Positions 1 to 5,472 of a DNA stretch of 5,472 nt are shown here, piece by piece. How positions within the stretch are numbered: the stretch's first letter is position 1; each line of letters opens with the position of its first letter. The DNA comes from an uncultured Thermomonas sp. (lineage in GTDB: Bacteria > Pseudomonadota > Gammaproteobacteria > Xanthomonadales > Xanthomonadaceae), in assembly GCA_946480065.1 (NCBI GenBank), contig CAMLJA010000148.1:1-5472 (forward strand), written 5' to 3'. The notes under the pieces were generated by a model. The model did no database searches, was not told the origin of the DNA, and was given only the letters and a program-made list of their open reading frames with translations. The translations under genes were made by a program, and so were the position numbers.

Positions 1-171
1 TGCCGCCGCCTGCGGGGCGTCGGCATCGCCATCGACATCCACATCGGGCGCGGCCTCGGCGGCGAGGTCGTGCGTCGGCGGGTCGGCCTGGGGCGCCGGG
101 ACCTGCGCCACCGGGCCGGGCGCCGCGCCCTGGGGCTTGCCCTTGTGCTTGTGCTTGCCGCGCTTGGCCAT
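1..171 (-). CDS. Start of an unidentified gene downstream of pilH (possible extended PilI/CheW), 3' end missing
   Basis: An open frame starts with ATG at 171, only 2 bases after the pilH stop codon, and stays open for 57 codons to the left edge, so it is probably the third gene of the pilGH operon. The first 13 residues are basic (MAKRGKHKHKGKP), followed by an Ala/Pro-rich stretch and, at about residues 43-52, an acidic alternating stretch (DVDVDGDADA). This looks like a disordered, low-complexity N-terminus. No folded domain, signal peptide or membrane segment is visible. The Shine-Dalgarno is weak, so translation may be coupled to pilH. In Pil-Chp operons the next gene is normally pilI, a CheW-like adaptor, which usually has no such tail. 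By position this may be a PilI homologue with a long leader, or a separate small protein. The product cannot be identified from the visible part. Confidence 0.55.
   Translation of the reverse strand, partial: MAKRGKHKHKGKPQGAAPGPVAQVPAPQADPPTHDLAAEAAPDVDVDGDADAPQAAA
142..157. repeat. Short tandem hexamer repeat, CTTGTG x 2.7
   Basis: Plus-strand CTTGTG is repeated at 142-147 and 148-153, and a partial copy follows at 154-157. On the minus strand it encodes the alternating Lys-His run near the start of the partial gene. It is short and probably just reflects the basic low-complexity coding sequence. Confidence 0.5.
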
Positions 172-173
172 GC

Positions 174-542
174 TCAGTGCCCGACCAGCGCGTTGATCCG
201 GGCGATCAGGTCCTGTTCGCGGGGCGGCTTGACGATGTAGTCCTTGGCCCCCTGGCGCAGGCCCCACACGCGGTCCGTCTCCAGCGCCTTGGTGCTGACG
301 ATCAGGATCGGGATGTCGCGGGTCTCGGCGTCGCGCGACAGCGCGCGGGTGGCCTGGAAACCGTTCATGCCGCCGGGCAGGACGACGTCCATCAGCACCA
401 GGTCGGGCTTCTCGCGCCGGCAGGCGGCGATGCCGTCCTCGGCGTTTTCGGAGCGCGTGACCTGGTGGCCGTTGCGCTCGAGCAGCTGGACCATCACCGC
501 GGCTTCCGTCGGCGAGTCCTCGATCAGCAGAATGCGTGCCAT
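174..542 (-). CDS. pilH: Twitching motility response regulator PilH
   Basis: This is a stand-alone CheY-like receiver domain of 122 residues with no output domain, the usual size for PilH. The acidic pocket is E8-D9, the phospho-acceptor is D52 (LMDVVLP), the switch residue is S83 and the conserved lysine is K105 in a KPP motif. The opening MARILLIEDSPTE, the NGFQATRAL segment at 60-68 and ETDRVWGLRQGAKDY at 88-102 are characteristic of PilH rather than of a generic CheY. In the Pil-Chp system PilH receives phosphate from the histidine kinase ChpA/PilL and, in Pseudomonas, limits the PilG output or favours pilus retraction; it acts in the cytoplasm. The start at 542 follows a TAGGG ribosome site (549-553) with a 6-base spacer. 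It lies 19 bases after pilG in the same operon. An unusual double glycine (G57-G58) sits in the loop after D52. Confidence 0.95.
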   Translation of the reverse strand: MARILLIEDSPTEAAVMVQLLERNGHQVTRSENAEDGIAACRREKPDLVLMDVVLPGGMNGFQATRALSRDAETRDIPILIVSTKALETDRVWGLRQGAKDYIVKPPREQDLIARINALVGH

Positions 543-548
543 GTGTTG

Positions 549-553
549 CCCTA
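549..553 (-). promoter_or_regulatory. Ribosome binding site of pilH
   Basis: On the minus strand TAGGG lies 6 bases before the ATG at 542, within the 19-base pilG-pilH gap. It is preceded directly by a run of six G (559-554). The spacing supports the chosen pilH start. Confidence 0.55.
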
Positions 554-561
554 CCCCCCGG

Positions 562-963
562 TCAGGCGTTGACGTACGTGCGGATGGCCCCGAGCAGTTC
601 TTCCCGCGTGAAAGGCTTGGTCAGGTACTGCTCGGAACCGACGATACGTCCCCGGGCCTTGTCGAACAAACCGTCCTTCGACGAAAGCATGATCACCGGC
701 ACGGTCTTGAACGTCTGGTTGTTCTTGATCAGCGCGCAGGTCTGGTAGCCGTCCAGGCGCGGCATCATGATGTCGACGAAGATGATCTGCGGGTCGTGGT
801 CGGCGATCTTGGACAGTGCCTCGAACCCGTCGGTGGCGGTCACCACCTCGCAGCCCTCGCGCGCAAGCAGCGTTTCCGCCGTGCGCCGGATGGTCTTGGA
901 ATCGTCGATGACCATCACCCTCAATCCCTTGAGGCTGACGTCCTGGCCGTTGTCCTGCGACAT
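562..963 (-). CDS. pilG: Twitching motility response regulator PilG
   Basis: This is a single CheY-like receiver domain of 133 residues. After a polar tail of about 12 residues the domain opens with LRVMVIDDSKTIRRTAETLL. Acidic pocket residues are D20-D21, the phospho-acceptor is D64 (IIFVDIMMPRLDGYQTC), the switch residue is S94 (IMLSSKDGLFDKA) and the conserved lysine is K116 (YLTKPF). These segments are almost diagnostic for PilG of type IV pilus chemotaxis. PilG is phosphorylated by ChpA/PilL and promotes pilus extension; in Pseudomonas aeruginosa it also raises cAMP through CyaB. The start at 963 has a strong Shine-Dalgarno (AAAGGGGAA) just upstream. It is the first gene of a leftward operon followed by pilH and a third gene, and it is divergent from gshB. 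All key phosphotransfer residues are present, so it should be active. Confidence 0.97.
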   Translation of the reverse strand: MSQDNGQDVSLKGLRVMVIDDSKTIRRTAETLLAREGCEVVTATDGFEALSKIADHDPQIIFVDIMMPRLDGYQTCALIKNNQTFKTVPVIMLSSKDGLFDKARGRIVGSEQYLTKPFTREELLGAIRTYVNA

Positions 964-966
964 GCG

Positions 967-975
967 TTCCCCTTT
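967..975 (-). promoter_or_regulatory. Ribosome binding site of pilG
   Basis: On the minus strand AAAGGGGAA ends 3 bases before the ATG at 963, with the AGGGG core about 5 bases away. It is the strongest Shine-Dalgarno in the window and fixes the pilG start. Confidence 0.8.
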
Positions 976-1018
976 GCCCGCGTGCGCATCCGTGGCGGCT
1001 CGGCCCCGGAGCGGACTG

Positions 1019-1049
1019 TCTATATCCCAGCCCGGGCGCGGCCTGTCAA
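1019..1049 (-). promoter_or_regulatory. Putative sigma70 promoter of the pilGH operon
   Basis: Reading leftward on the minus strand there is a perfect -35 hexamer TTGACA (1049-1044), followed by the AT-rich cluster GATATAGA (1026-1019) in an otherwise very GC-rich region. The -10 could be TATAGA (19-base spacer), ATATAG (18) or GATATA (17). Transcription would start near 1010-1013, giving a leader of about 50 bases before the pilG ATG, which contains the strong ribosome site. The position and direction fit pilG. The promoter is inferred from consensus only; the longer spacer of the best -10 is a weakness. Confidence 0.65.
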
Positions 1050-1090
1050 GCGCCGCGACGCGCGGCCGCGCTGGATCCCGGGCGCCCCGC

Positions 1091-1099
1091 TGCTACCAT
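1091..1099 (+). promoter_or_regulatory. Possible extended -10 element for gshB-tonB
   Basis: TGCTACCAT on the plus strand matches an extended -10 (TGn followed by TACCAT, four of six consensus positions) and sits 26 bases before the gshB ATG. No good -35 is seen at 16-18 bases upstream. A start near 1105 would leave a short leader of about 20 bases, in keeping with the weak Shine-Dalgarno of gshB. This is a weak candidate. Confidence 0.3.
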
Positions 1100-1125
1100 G
1101 CCGGCACCTCCCGCCGGACATCCGC

Positions 1126-2088
1126 ATGGCAGCCGTGACGCCGCTCGACGTGATCGTGGTGATGGACCCGATCGGCGCCATCAGGATCGCCAAGGACTCC
1201 ACCTTCGCCATGCTGCTGGAAGCCCAGCGCCGCGGCCACCGCCTGCACTACGTGCGGCCGGGCGGGCTGGCGGTGCGCGACGGCCGCGCCGTGGCCGCCG
1301 CGGCGCCGCTGCAGGTCCGCGAGGCGCAGGGCGACCACTACGCGCTGGGCGACTGGGCCACGCTGGAGTTCGGCCCCGGCCAGGCGGTGCTGATGCGCAC
1401 CGACCCGCCGGTGGACGCCGACTACCTGCACGACACCCAGGTGCTGGGCATGGCCCAGCGCCAGGGCGCGCGGGTGGTGAACGACCCGCAGGGCCTGCGC
1501 GACTTCAACGAGAAACTGGCCGCGCTGCTGTTCCCGCAGTGCTGCCCGCCCACCCTGGTCAGCCGCGACGCCGCCGCGCTCAAGGCGTTCGTGAACGCGC
1601 AGGGCGAGGCGGTGCTCAAGCCGCTGGACGGCATGGGCGGGCGCTCGATCTTCCGCGCCCGCGCCGGCGAGGCCAACCTGAACGTGATCCTGGAGACGCT
1701 GACCGAAGGCGGGCGCCACCTGGCCATGGCCCAGCGCTACCTGCCCGAGATCGTCGACGGCGACAAGCGGATCCTGCTGGTGGACGGCGAACCCGTCGAC
1801 TACTGCCTGGCGCGGATCCCGCAGGGCGACGAGTTCCGCGGCAACCTGGCCGCCGGCGGCCGCGGCGAGGGCCGGCCGCTCTCCGAGCGCGACCGCTGGA
1901 TCGCGGCCCAGGTCGGGCCCGAGATGCAGCGGCGCGGCATGCTGTTCGTCGGCCTGGACGTGATCGGCGACTACCTCACCGAGGTCAACGTCACCAGCCC
2001 GACCTGCATCCGCGAGCTGGACGCGCAGTACGGCCTCAACATCGCCGGGCGCCTGTTCGACCGCATCGAAGCCGCGATCGCCGGCTGA
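1126..2088 (+). CDS. gshB: Glutathione synthetase
   Basis: The 320-residue protein is a full-length prokaryotic glutathione synthetase (Escherichia coli GshB has 316). It joins gamma-glutamylcysteine and glycine using ATP in the cytoplasm, the second step of glutathione synthesis. The N-terminal domain opens with VVMDPIGAIRIAKDSTFAML (residues 11-30). The ATP-grasp part carries KPLDGMGG at 165-172, the DGDKRILLVDGEPV segment at 211-224, and ARIPQGDEFRGN then LAAGGRGE at 229-248. VGLDVIGDYLTEVNVTSPT at 275-293 holds the expected magnesium ligands D278, E286 and N288. ATG 1126 is chosen because it lies about eight residues before the conserved core; the frame stays open upstream but only as antisense of pilG. 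The Shine-Dalgarno is weak. The stop codon overlaps the start of the tonB-like gene by one base (TGATG), suggesting co-translation. All expected motifs are intact. Confidence 0.97.
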   Translation: MAAVTPLDVIVVMDPIGAIRIAKDSTFAMLLEAQRRGHRLHYVRPGGLAVRDGRAVAAAAPLQVREAQGDHYALGDWATLEFGPGQAVLMRTDPPVDADYLHDTQVLGMAQRQGARVVNDPQGLRDFNEKLAALLFPQCCPPTLVSRDAAALKAFVNAQGEAVLKPLDGMGGRSIFRARAGEANLNVILETLTEGGRHLAMAQRYLPEIVDGDKRILLVDGEPVDYCLARIPQGDEFRGNLAAGGRGEGRPLSERDRWIAAQVGPEMQRRGMLFVGLDVIGDYLTEVNVTSPTCIRELDAQYGLNIAGRLFDRIEAAIAG

Positions 2089-2975
2089 TGCCCGCGGCGA
2101 GCGCCCCCGTCGCGCAGGCGGCGCCGGCGATCGGCGAGTCCAGCCGGCTGGGCGCCACCCTGGTCCTGTCGGTGCTGCTGCACGCGATGGTGGTGCTGGG
2201 GCTCGGCTTCGCCGCCGAGGACGCGGCGCCGGTGGTGCCGACGCTGGACGTGATCCTCACCCAGACCCGGACCGCGCTGACACCCGCGCAGGCCGACTTC
2301 CTGGCCCAGGCCGCCAACCAGGGCGGCGGCGAGCACGAGACGTCATCGCGCCCCACGGCGCCCCAGGCCGGCCCGCTGCCGCAGCCCGAGGACGGCCTGG
2401 CGCCGCGGCCGCTGCGCGCGCAGGCCCCCGCGCCCAGTCCGCCGCCGAAAGCGCGGGTGATCGCGTCCACCGACGCCGAGCGCGCCGCGCCGACGCCGCG
2501 CGCGCGTCCCGAAGTGGAGCCGGACGCACTGCCCCGGGGGCAGGAGAAGATCGACCGCGACATCGAGATGGCGCGCCTGGCCGCCGAGATCCAGCTGCGC
2601 TCGCAGCAGTATGCCAAGCGGCCCAAGCGCAAGTTCGTGTCGGCCAGCACCCGCGAATACGCGTGGGCGCGCTACCTGCGCGGCTGGGTGGACCGGGTGG
2701 AGCGGGTGGGCAACCTCAACTACCCGGACGAGGCGCGCCGGCGCCGGATCGGGGGGGTGGTGGTGATCAGCGTGGGCGTGCGCCGCGACGGCAGCGTGGA
2801 GAGCACCCGCATCATCCAGTCCAGCCGCATCCCCATGCTGGACGACGCCGCGCTGCGGATCGTGCGGCTCTCCGCGCCGTTCGAACCGCTGCCCAAGACC
2901 CGGGAAGACCCCGACATCCTGCACGTCACCCGCACCTGGCAGTTCCTGCCGGGCGGCGAACTGGTGGATCGCTGA
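2088..2975 (+). CDS. tonB3: TonB-family energy transducer, TonB3-like
   Basis: The 295-residue protein has TonB architecture. A short N-terminal tail is followed by one membrane segment at about 22-42 containing S28-VLL-H32, matching the SxxxH pair of TonB that couples it to ExbB/ExbD. A Pro/Ala/Arg-rich periplasmic spacer spans about 85-150, a charged, probably helical region 151-183 ends in a basic cluster (KRPKRK), and a C-terminal TonB domain spans about 197-290. VERVGNLNYPDEARRR at 204-219 carries the YP motif and resembles TonB3 of Pseudomonas aeruginosa. TonB proteins pass proton-motive energy to outer-membrane proteins. In P. aeruginosa tonB3 also lies beside gshB and divergent from pilG, and has been linked to twitching motility and pilus assembly; a similar role is inferred here. 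No exbBD is visible nearby. The start overlaps the gshB stop (TGATG) and has no Shine-Dalgarno, so coupled translation is likely. The G7 run at 2751-2757 is in frame. Confidence 0.9.
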   Translation: MPAASAPVAQAAPAIGESSRLGATLVLSVLLHAMVVLGLGFAAEDAAPVVPTLDVILTQTRTALTPAQADFLAQAANQGGGEHETSSRPTAPQAGPLPQPEDGLAPRPLRAQAPAPSPPPKARVIASTDAERAAPTPRARPEVEPDALPRGQEKIDRDIEMARLAAEIQLRSQQYAKRPKRKFVSASTREYAWARYLRGWVDRVERVGNLNYPDEARRRRIGGVVVISVGVRRDGSVESTRIIQSSRIPMLDDAALRIVRLSAPFEPLPKTREDPDILHVTRTWQFLPGGELVDR

Positions 2976-2991
2976 CCGCCCGCCCCTGCGC

Positions 2992-3684
2992 TCAGCCCTC
3001 GCCCCGCCGCGCCCGCTGCTCGGCCAGGGTCAGGGCCACGTTGTCGCGCAGGTAGGCGGGTTCGACCCGCTCGGGCGGCACCGAGCCGCCGCTGGCGTGC
3101 AGCAGCGCGCCCAGCCGGGCCACGTCGGCCGCGTGCGGCAGCGCCCGGGCGTCGAGCGAGGCCAGCCGCGGCCCCAGCCGCTGCGCCAGCACGCCGTCCA
3201 CGGCCGCGAAGCCGGTGCCGACCGCGTGCCAGCCCTCGCCCCGCGGCGGCAGGTAGTCGGCCGGCGCAATCACGGTTTCCCCGGCGAGGAGCTGCAGCCC
3301 CTCGCCCTGGCGGCGGAACGCCGCGGCGTAGACCTCGCCCATGCGCGCATCGATCGCGGCCAGGATGGCTTCGCCGGGCGCGCGCATCGCCAGCGCCGCC
3401 AGCGTGGACACCGGCAGCAGCGGGCGTTCGAGCGCCAGCGCGATGCCCTGGGACAGCGCGATCGCCAGCCGCACCCCGGTGAAGGCGCCGGGGCCGCGCC
3501 CCAGCGCGATCGCATCCAGCTGCGACTTCGCCAGCCCGGCCTCTGCCAGCAGCGCCTCGGCCCACGGCAGCGCCAGCTCGGCGTGGCGGCGCGGCGCCAG
3601 CTCGAACCGCTCGAGCACCTGCCCGTCCGCGTACACCGCGACCGAACACGCCTCGGTGGAGGTTTCGAACGCGAGCAGCTTCAT
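2992..3684 (-). CDS. tsaB: tRNA t6A biosynthesis protein TsaB
   Basis: The 230-residue protein is a full-length TsaB (YeaZ), an ASKHA-fold paralogue of TsaD. It acts in the cytoplasm as a partner of TsaD and TsaE, which with TsaC install N6-threonylcarbamoyl on A37 of ANN-decoding tRNAs. Recognisable segments are MKLLAFETSTEACSVAVY at 1-18, LGRGPGAFTGVRLAIALSQG at 61-80, the IDARMGEVY motif at 111-119 and EPAYLRDNVA at 208-217. GPGAFTGVR replaces the more common GPGSFTGVR by Ser to Ala. The ATG at 3684 overlaps the stop of the upstream helicase gene (ATGA at 3684-3681), so translation is probably coupled and the start is well supported. The same helicase-tsaB order occurs in Escherichia coli. 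It converges with the TonB-like gene, 16 bases away. I see no obvious terminator hairpin in that gap. Confidence 0.96.
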   Translation of the reverse strand: MKLLAFETSTEACSVAVYADGQVLERFELAPRRHAELALPWAEALLAEAGLAKSQLDAIALGRGPGAFTGVRLAIALSQGIALALERPLLPVSTLAALAMRAPGEAILAAIDARMGEVYAAAFRRQGEGLQLLAGETVIAPADYLPPRGEGWHAVGTGFAAVDGVLAQRLGPRLASLDARALPHAADVARLGALLHASGGSVPPERVEPAYLRDNVALTLAEQRARRGEG

Positions 3685-5472
3685 GCGCCCGCCCCCGGCG
3701 CGAAGAACGCCTGCACGTCCGCCAGCGCGCGGGTGCGCGGGAGCGGCGGCAGCGAGTCCAGGAAGGTGCGGCCGTAGCTCTTGCCCAGCAGGCGCGGGTC
3801 GCACAGCACCAGCACGCCGCGGTCGGTCTCGGTGCGGATCAGCCGGCCGGCGCCCTGCTTGAGCGCGATCACCGCCTGCGGCAGCTGCTCGTCGCGGAAC
3901 GGGTTGCCGCCGGCGCGGCGGATCGCGTCCAGCCGCGCCTCGAACACCGGGTCGTCCGGCGCGGCGAACGGCAGCTTGTCGATGACGACCACGCTCAGCG
4001 CGTCGCCGGCCACGTCCACGCCCTCGCGGAAGCTGGCGGTGCCCAGCAGCACGCCGTTGCCGGATTCGCGGAATTTCTGCAGCAGCACGTGGCGCGGCTC
4101 GGTGCCCTGCACGAACAGCGGCCACGGGCCCGCGCGCAGGGCGTCTGCCGCTTCGCGCAGGGCGCGGTGCGAGGCGAACAGCAGGAAGGCACGCCCGCCC
4201 GAGGCTTCGAGCACCGGCCACACCGCGTCGAGCACCGCGGCGCCGTACTCGCGGGCGGCCGGTTCCGGCAGCCCCGGCGGCAGGAAGCACAGGGCCTGGC
4301 GGTCCCAGTCGAACGGGCTGGGCTCGATCAGCTCGGCGGCCTCGTCGATGCCCAGGCGCTGGGCAACGTGGGCGAATCCCCCGCCGACCGCCAGCGTGGC
4401 CGAGGTGAACACCCACGCGGCGCGCGAGTCCTCGCGGTGCGCGCGCAGCGGCGCGGAGACGTCCAGCGGGGTGCGCTGCAGGCGGAAGCCGCGCGGCGTA
4501 AGTTCGTACCAGTGCACGCTGGTGCCGGCGTCGTCCGCCACCGCGTCCGGCGCGGCGGCGTCGCCCGCATCGTCCTGCCCCGCCCCCGCGGGCGGCTGGC
4601 CCAGCCAGCGCCGCAGCTGGGCCTGCTGCAGGCCGGCGCGCAGGTGGCAGGCGTCCAGCCCGGGCGCGGCCTCGCGCAGCGGCGCCAGCGCGGCACGCAG
4701 GTCCCCCAGCGCCGCGTCCAGCGCATCGAACGCCGGCGCGATGCCTTCGGCGTCCAGCGCCCGCCACGCGGTGCCGCGGCCCGGCAGCGGGTCCATGGCG
4801 GCGCGCAGCGCGCGCGCGGCGTGCTCCAGCGCCCGCGACGGCTCCTGCACGGCCGCCAGCGCGCCGGGAACGTCCTTGCCCTCCGACAGCGCGTCGCGCG
4901 CCAGTTCGACCAGCGGCCGCGCGCCCAGTCCTTCGCCGAAGAACTGCGCCGCCAGTTCCGGCAGCTGGTGGGCCTCGTCGACCACGAACGCCTGCGCGCC
5001 CGGGAGGATGTCGCCGAAGCCCTCCTGCTTCAGCGCCAGGTCGGCCAGCAGCAGGTGGTGGTTCACCACCACCAGGTCGGCCGCCTGCGCGCGCTGGCGC
5101 GCCTGCACCACGAAGCAGTCGGACCAGAACGGGCATTCGGTGCCCAGGCAGTTGTCGGCGGTGGAGGTCACCTGCGGCAGCAGCGGCGAATCCTCGGGGA
5201 AGGCGTCCAGTTCGGCCAGGTCGCCGGCCTGGGTGCGGCCGCCCCAGGCCACCACCCGCTGGAACTGCGCGGCCAGCTCGCGCGAGGAGAACCGCGCGTC
5301 GCCCCTGGCCTGCTCCACCCGGTAGCGGCACAGGTAGTTGGCGCGGCCCTTCAGCAGCGCGGTCTTCAGGCCCACGCCCAGCGCCTCGCGCACCCGCGGC
5401 AGGTCGCGCTGGTACAGCTGGTCCTGCAGCGCGCGGGTGCCGGTGGAGACGATGGTCTTCATGCCCGACAGC
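3681..5472 (-). CDS. yoaA: YoaA/DinG-family iron-sulfur ATP-dependent helicase, 5' end missing
   Basis: The frame runs from the right edge to the stop at 3681, giving about 597 residues. The Met at 5462 is internal: the frame continues upstream to the edge (Leu-Ser-Gly before it), and VSTGTRALQDQL after it is helicase motif Ia. Roughly 60-70 N-terminal residues with the Walker A motif lie outside. Numbering from that Met, the XPD-type iron-sulfur cysteines are C45, C105, C110 and C116, the DEAH box is 162-165, TSATL is 353-357, SFREGVDV is 476-483 and QGAGRLIR is 536-543. VTSTADNCLG and LVVVNHHLLLAD match YoaA more closely than DinG. In Escherichia coli YoaA is a superfamily 2 helicase that binds the HolC (chi) subunit of DNA polymerase III clamp loader and helps repair stalled forks. 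An Ala/Asp/Gly-rich stretch at about 290-314, absent from E. coli YoaA as I recall it, is probably a disordered loop. It overlaps tsaB by 4 bases. Confidence 0.93.
   Translation of the reverse strand, partial: LSGMKTIVSTGTRALQDQLYQRDLPRVREALGVGLKTALLKGRANYLCRYRVEQARGDARFSSRELAAQFQRVVAWGGRTQAGDLAELDAFPEDSPLLPQVTSTADNCLGTECPFWSDCFVVQARQRAQAADLVVVNHHLLLADLALKQEGFGDILPGAQAFVVDEAHQLPELAAQFFGEGLGARPLVELARDALSEGKDVPGALAAVQEPSRALEHAARALRAAMDPLPGRGTAWRALDAEGIAPAFDALDAALGDLRAALAPLREAAPGLDACHLRAGLQQAQLRRWLGQPPAGAGQDDAGDAAAPDAVADDAGTSVHWYELTPRGFRLQRTPLDVSAPLRAHREDSRAAWVFTSATLAVGGGFAHVAQRLGIDEAAELIEPSPFDWDRQALCFLPPGLPEPAAREYGAAVLDAVWPVLEASGGRAFLLFASHRALREAADALRAGPWPLFVQGTEPRHVLLQKFRESGNGVLLGTASFREGVDVAGDALSVVVIDKLPFAAPDDPVFEARLDAIRRAGGNPFRDEQLPQAVIALKQGAGRLIRTETDRGVLVLCDPRLLGKSYGRTFLDSLPPLPRTRALADVQAFFAPGAGA

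Noticed and set aside
1050..1070. GC-rich palindrome (CGCGGCCGCG) in the divergent intergenic region as an operator
   Set aside because: Short GC-only palindromes are expected by chance at this base composition, and no regulator or second copy supports it.
244..1125. In-frame upstream extension of the gshB reading frame on the plus strand
   Set aside because: It runs antisense through pilH and pilG, which are unmistakable on the other strand, and the added sequence does not resemble any known GshB N-terminus. The frame is open only because stop codons are rare in GC-rich DNA.
1098..2087. Plus-strand frame overlapping gshB and continuing in frame into the tonB-like gene, suggesting a fusion
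   Set aside because: The part over gshB is Arg/Gly/Pro-rich out-of-frame sequence. The real TonB-like protein starts at 2088, just before its membrane segment.
2976..2991. Bidirectional terminator between the convergent TonB-like and tsaB genes
   Set aside because: The 16-base gap is C/G-rich with no clear inverted repeat and no T-run on either strand.
3781..5325. Long plus-strand open frame of 514 codons opposite the helicase gene
   Set aside because: Its translation is Ser/Ala/Arg-rich low-complexity sequence typical of the antisense of a GC-rich gene. The minus-strand helicase has all its family motifs.
2720..5331. Long minus-strand frame reading through the helicase region into TsaB as one 779-residue protein
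   Set aside because: Only its tail (TsaB, from 3684) is meaningful; upstream it is the wrong frame of the helicase gene. TsaB is a stand-alone protein of about 230 residues.

Overview
The window is very GC-rich and densely coded. It reads as a chromosomal segment of a gammaproteobacterium, most likely of the Xanthomonadaceae/Lysobacteraceae (Xanthomonas, Lysobacter, Luteimonas type). That inference rests on the GC-rich codon use, on GshB and PilG/PilH sequences that recall that family, and on the combination of a Pil-Chp twitching locus with gshB and a TonB3-like gene. The exact genus cannot be fixed from the sequence alone.

Layout. Positions 1-963 hold the start of a type IV pilus chemotaxis (Pil-Chp) operon on the minus strand: pilG, then pilH, then the first 57 codons of a third gene that begins 2 bases after pilH and runs off the left edge. 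A 162-base divergent intergenic region (964-1125) carries a good sigma70-type promoter for pilG and a weaker candidate for the rightward genes. Positions 1126-2975 hold gshB (glutathione synthetase) and a TonB3-like energy transducer on the plus strand, sharing one base (TGATG). After a 16-base convergent gap, positions 2992-5472 hold tsaB and a 5'-truncated YoaA/DinG-family iron-sulfur helicase gene on the minus strand. The helicase gene lies upstream and overlaps tsaB by 4 bases (ATGA).

How the genes work together. PilG and PilH are the two single-domain response regulators that steer type IV pilus extension and retraction. In Pseudomonas aeruginosa the same divergent block (tonB3-gshB facing away from pilG-pilH-pilI) is present, and TonB3 has been linked to twitching motility, so the TonB-like gene here plausibly belongs functionally with the pilus genes. 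GshB makes glutathione and is probably a neighbour by conserved synteny only. YoaA (replication and repair helicase) and TsaB (tRNA t6A modification) form a second conserved pair, also adjacent in Escherichia coli.

All complete genes look intact. I see no mobile element, CRISPR array, rRNA or tRNA gene and no clear sign of horizontal transfer. The window is mostly conserved core genome. The least explained part is the low-complexity start of the gene cut by the left edge.
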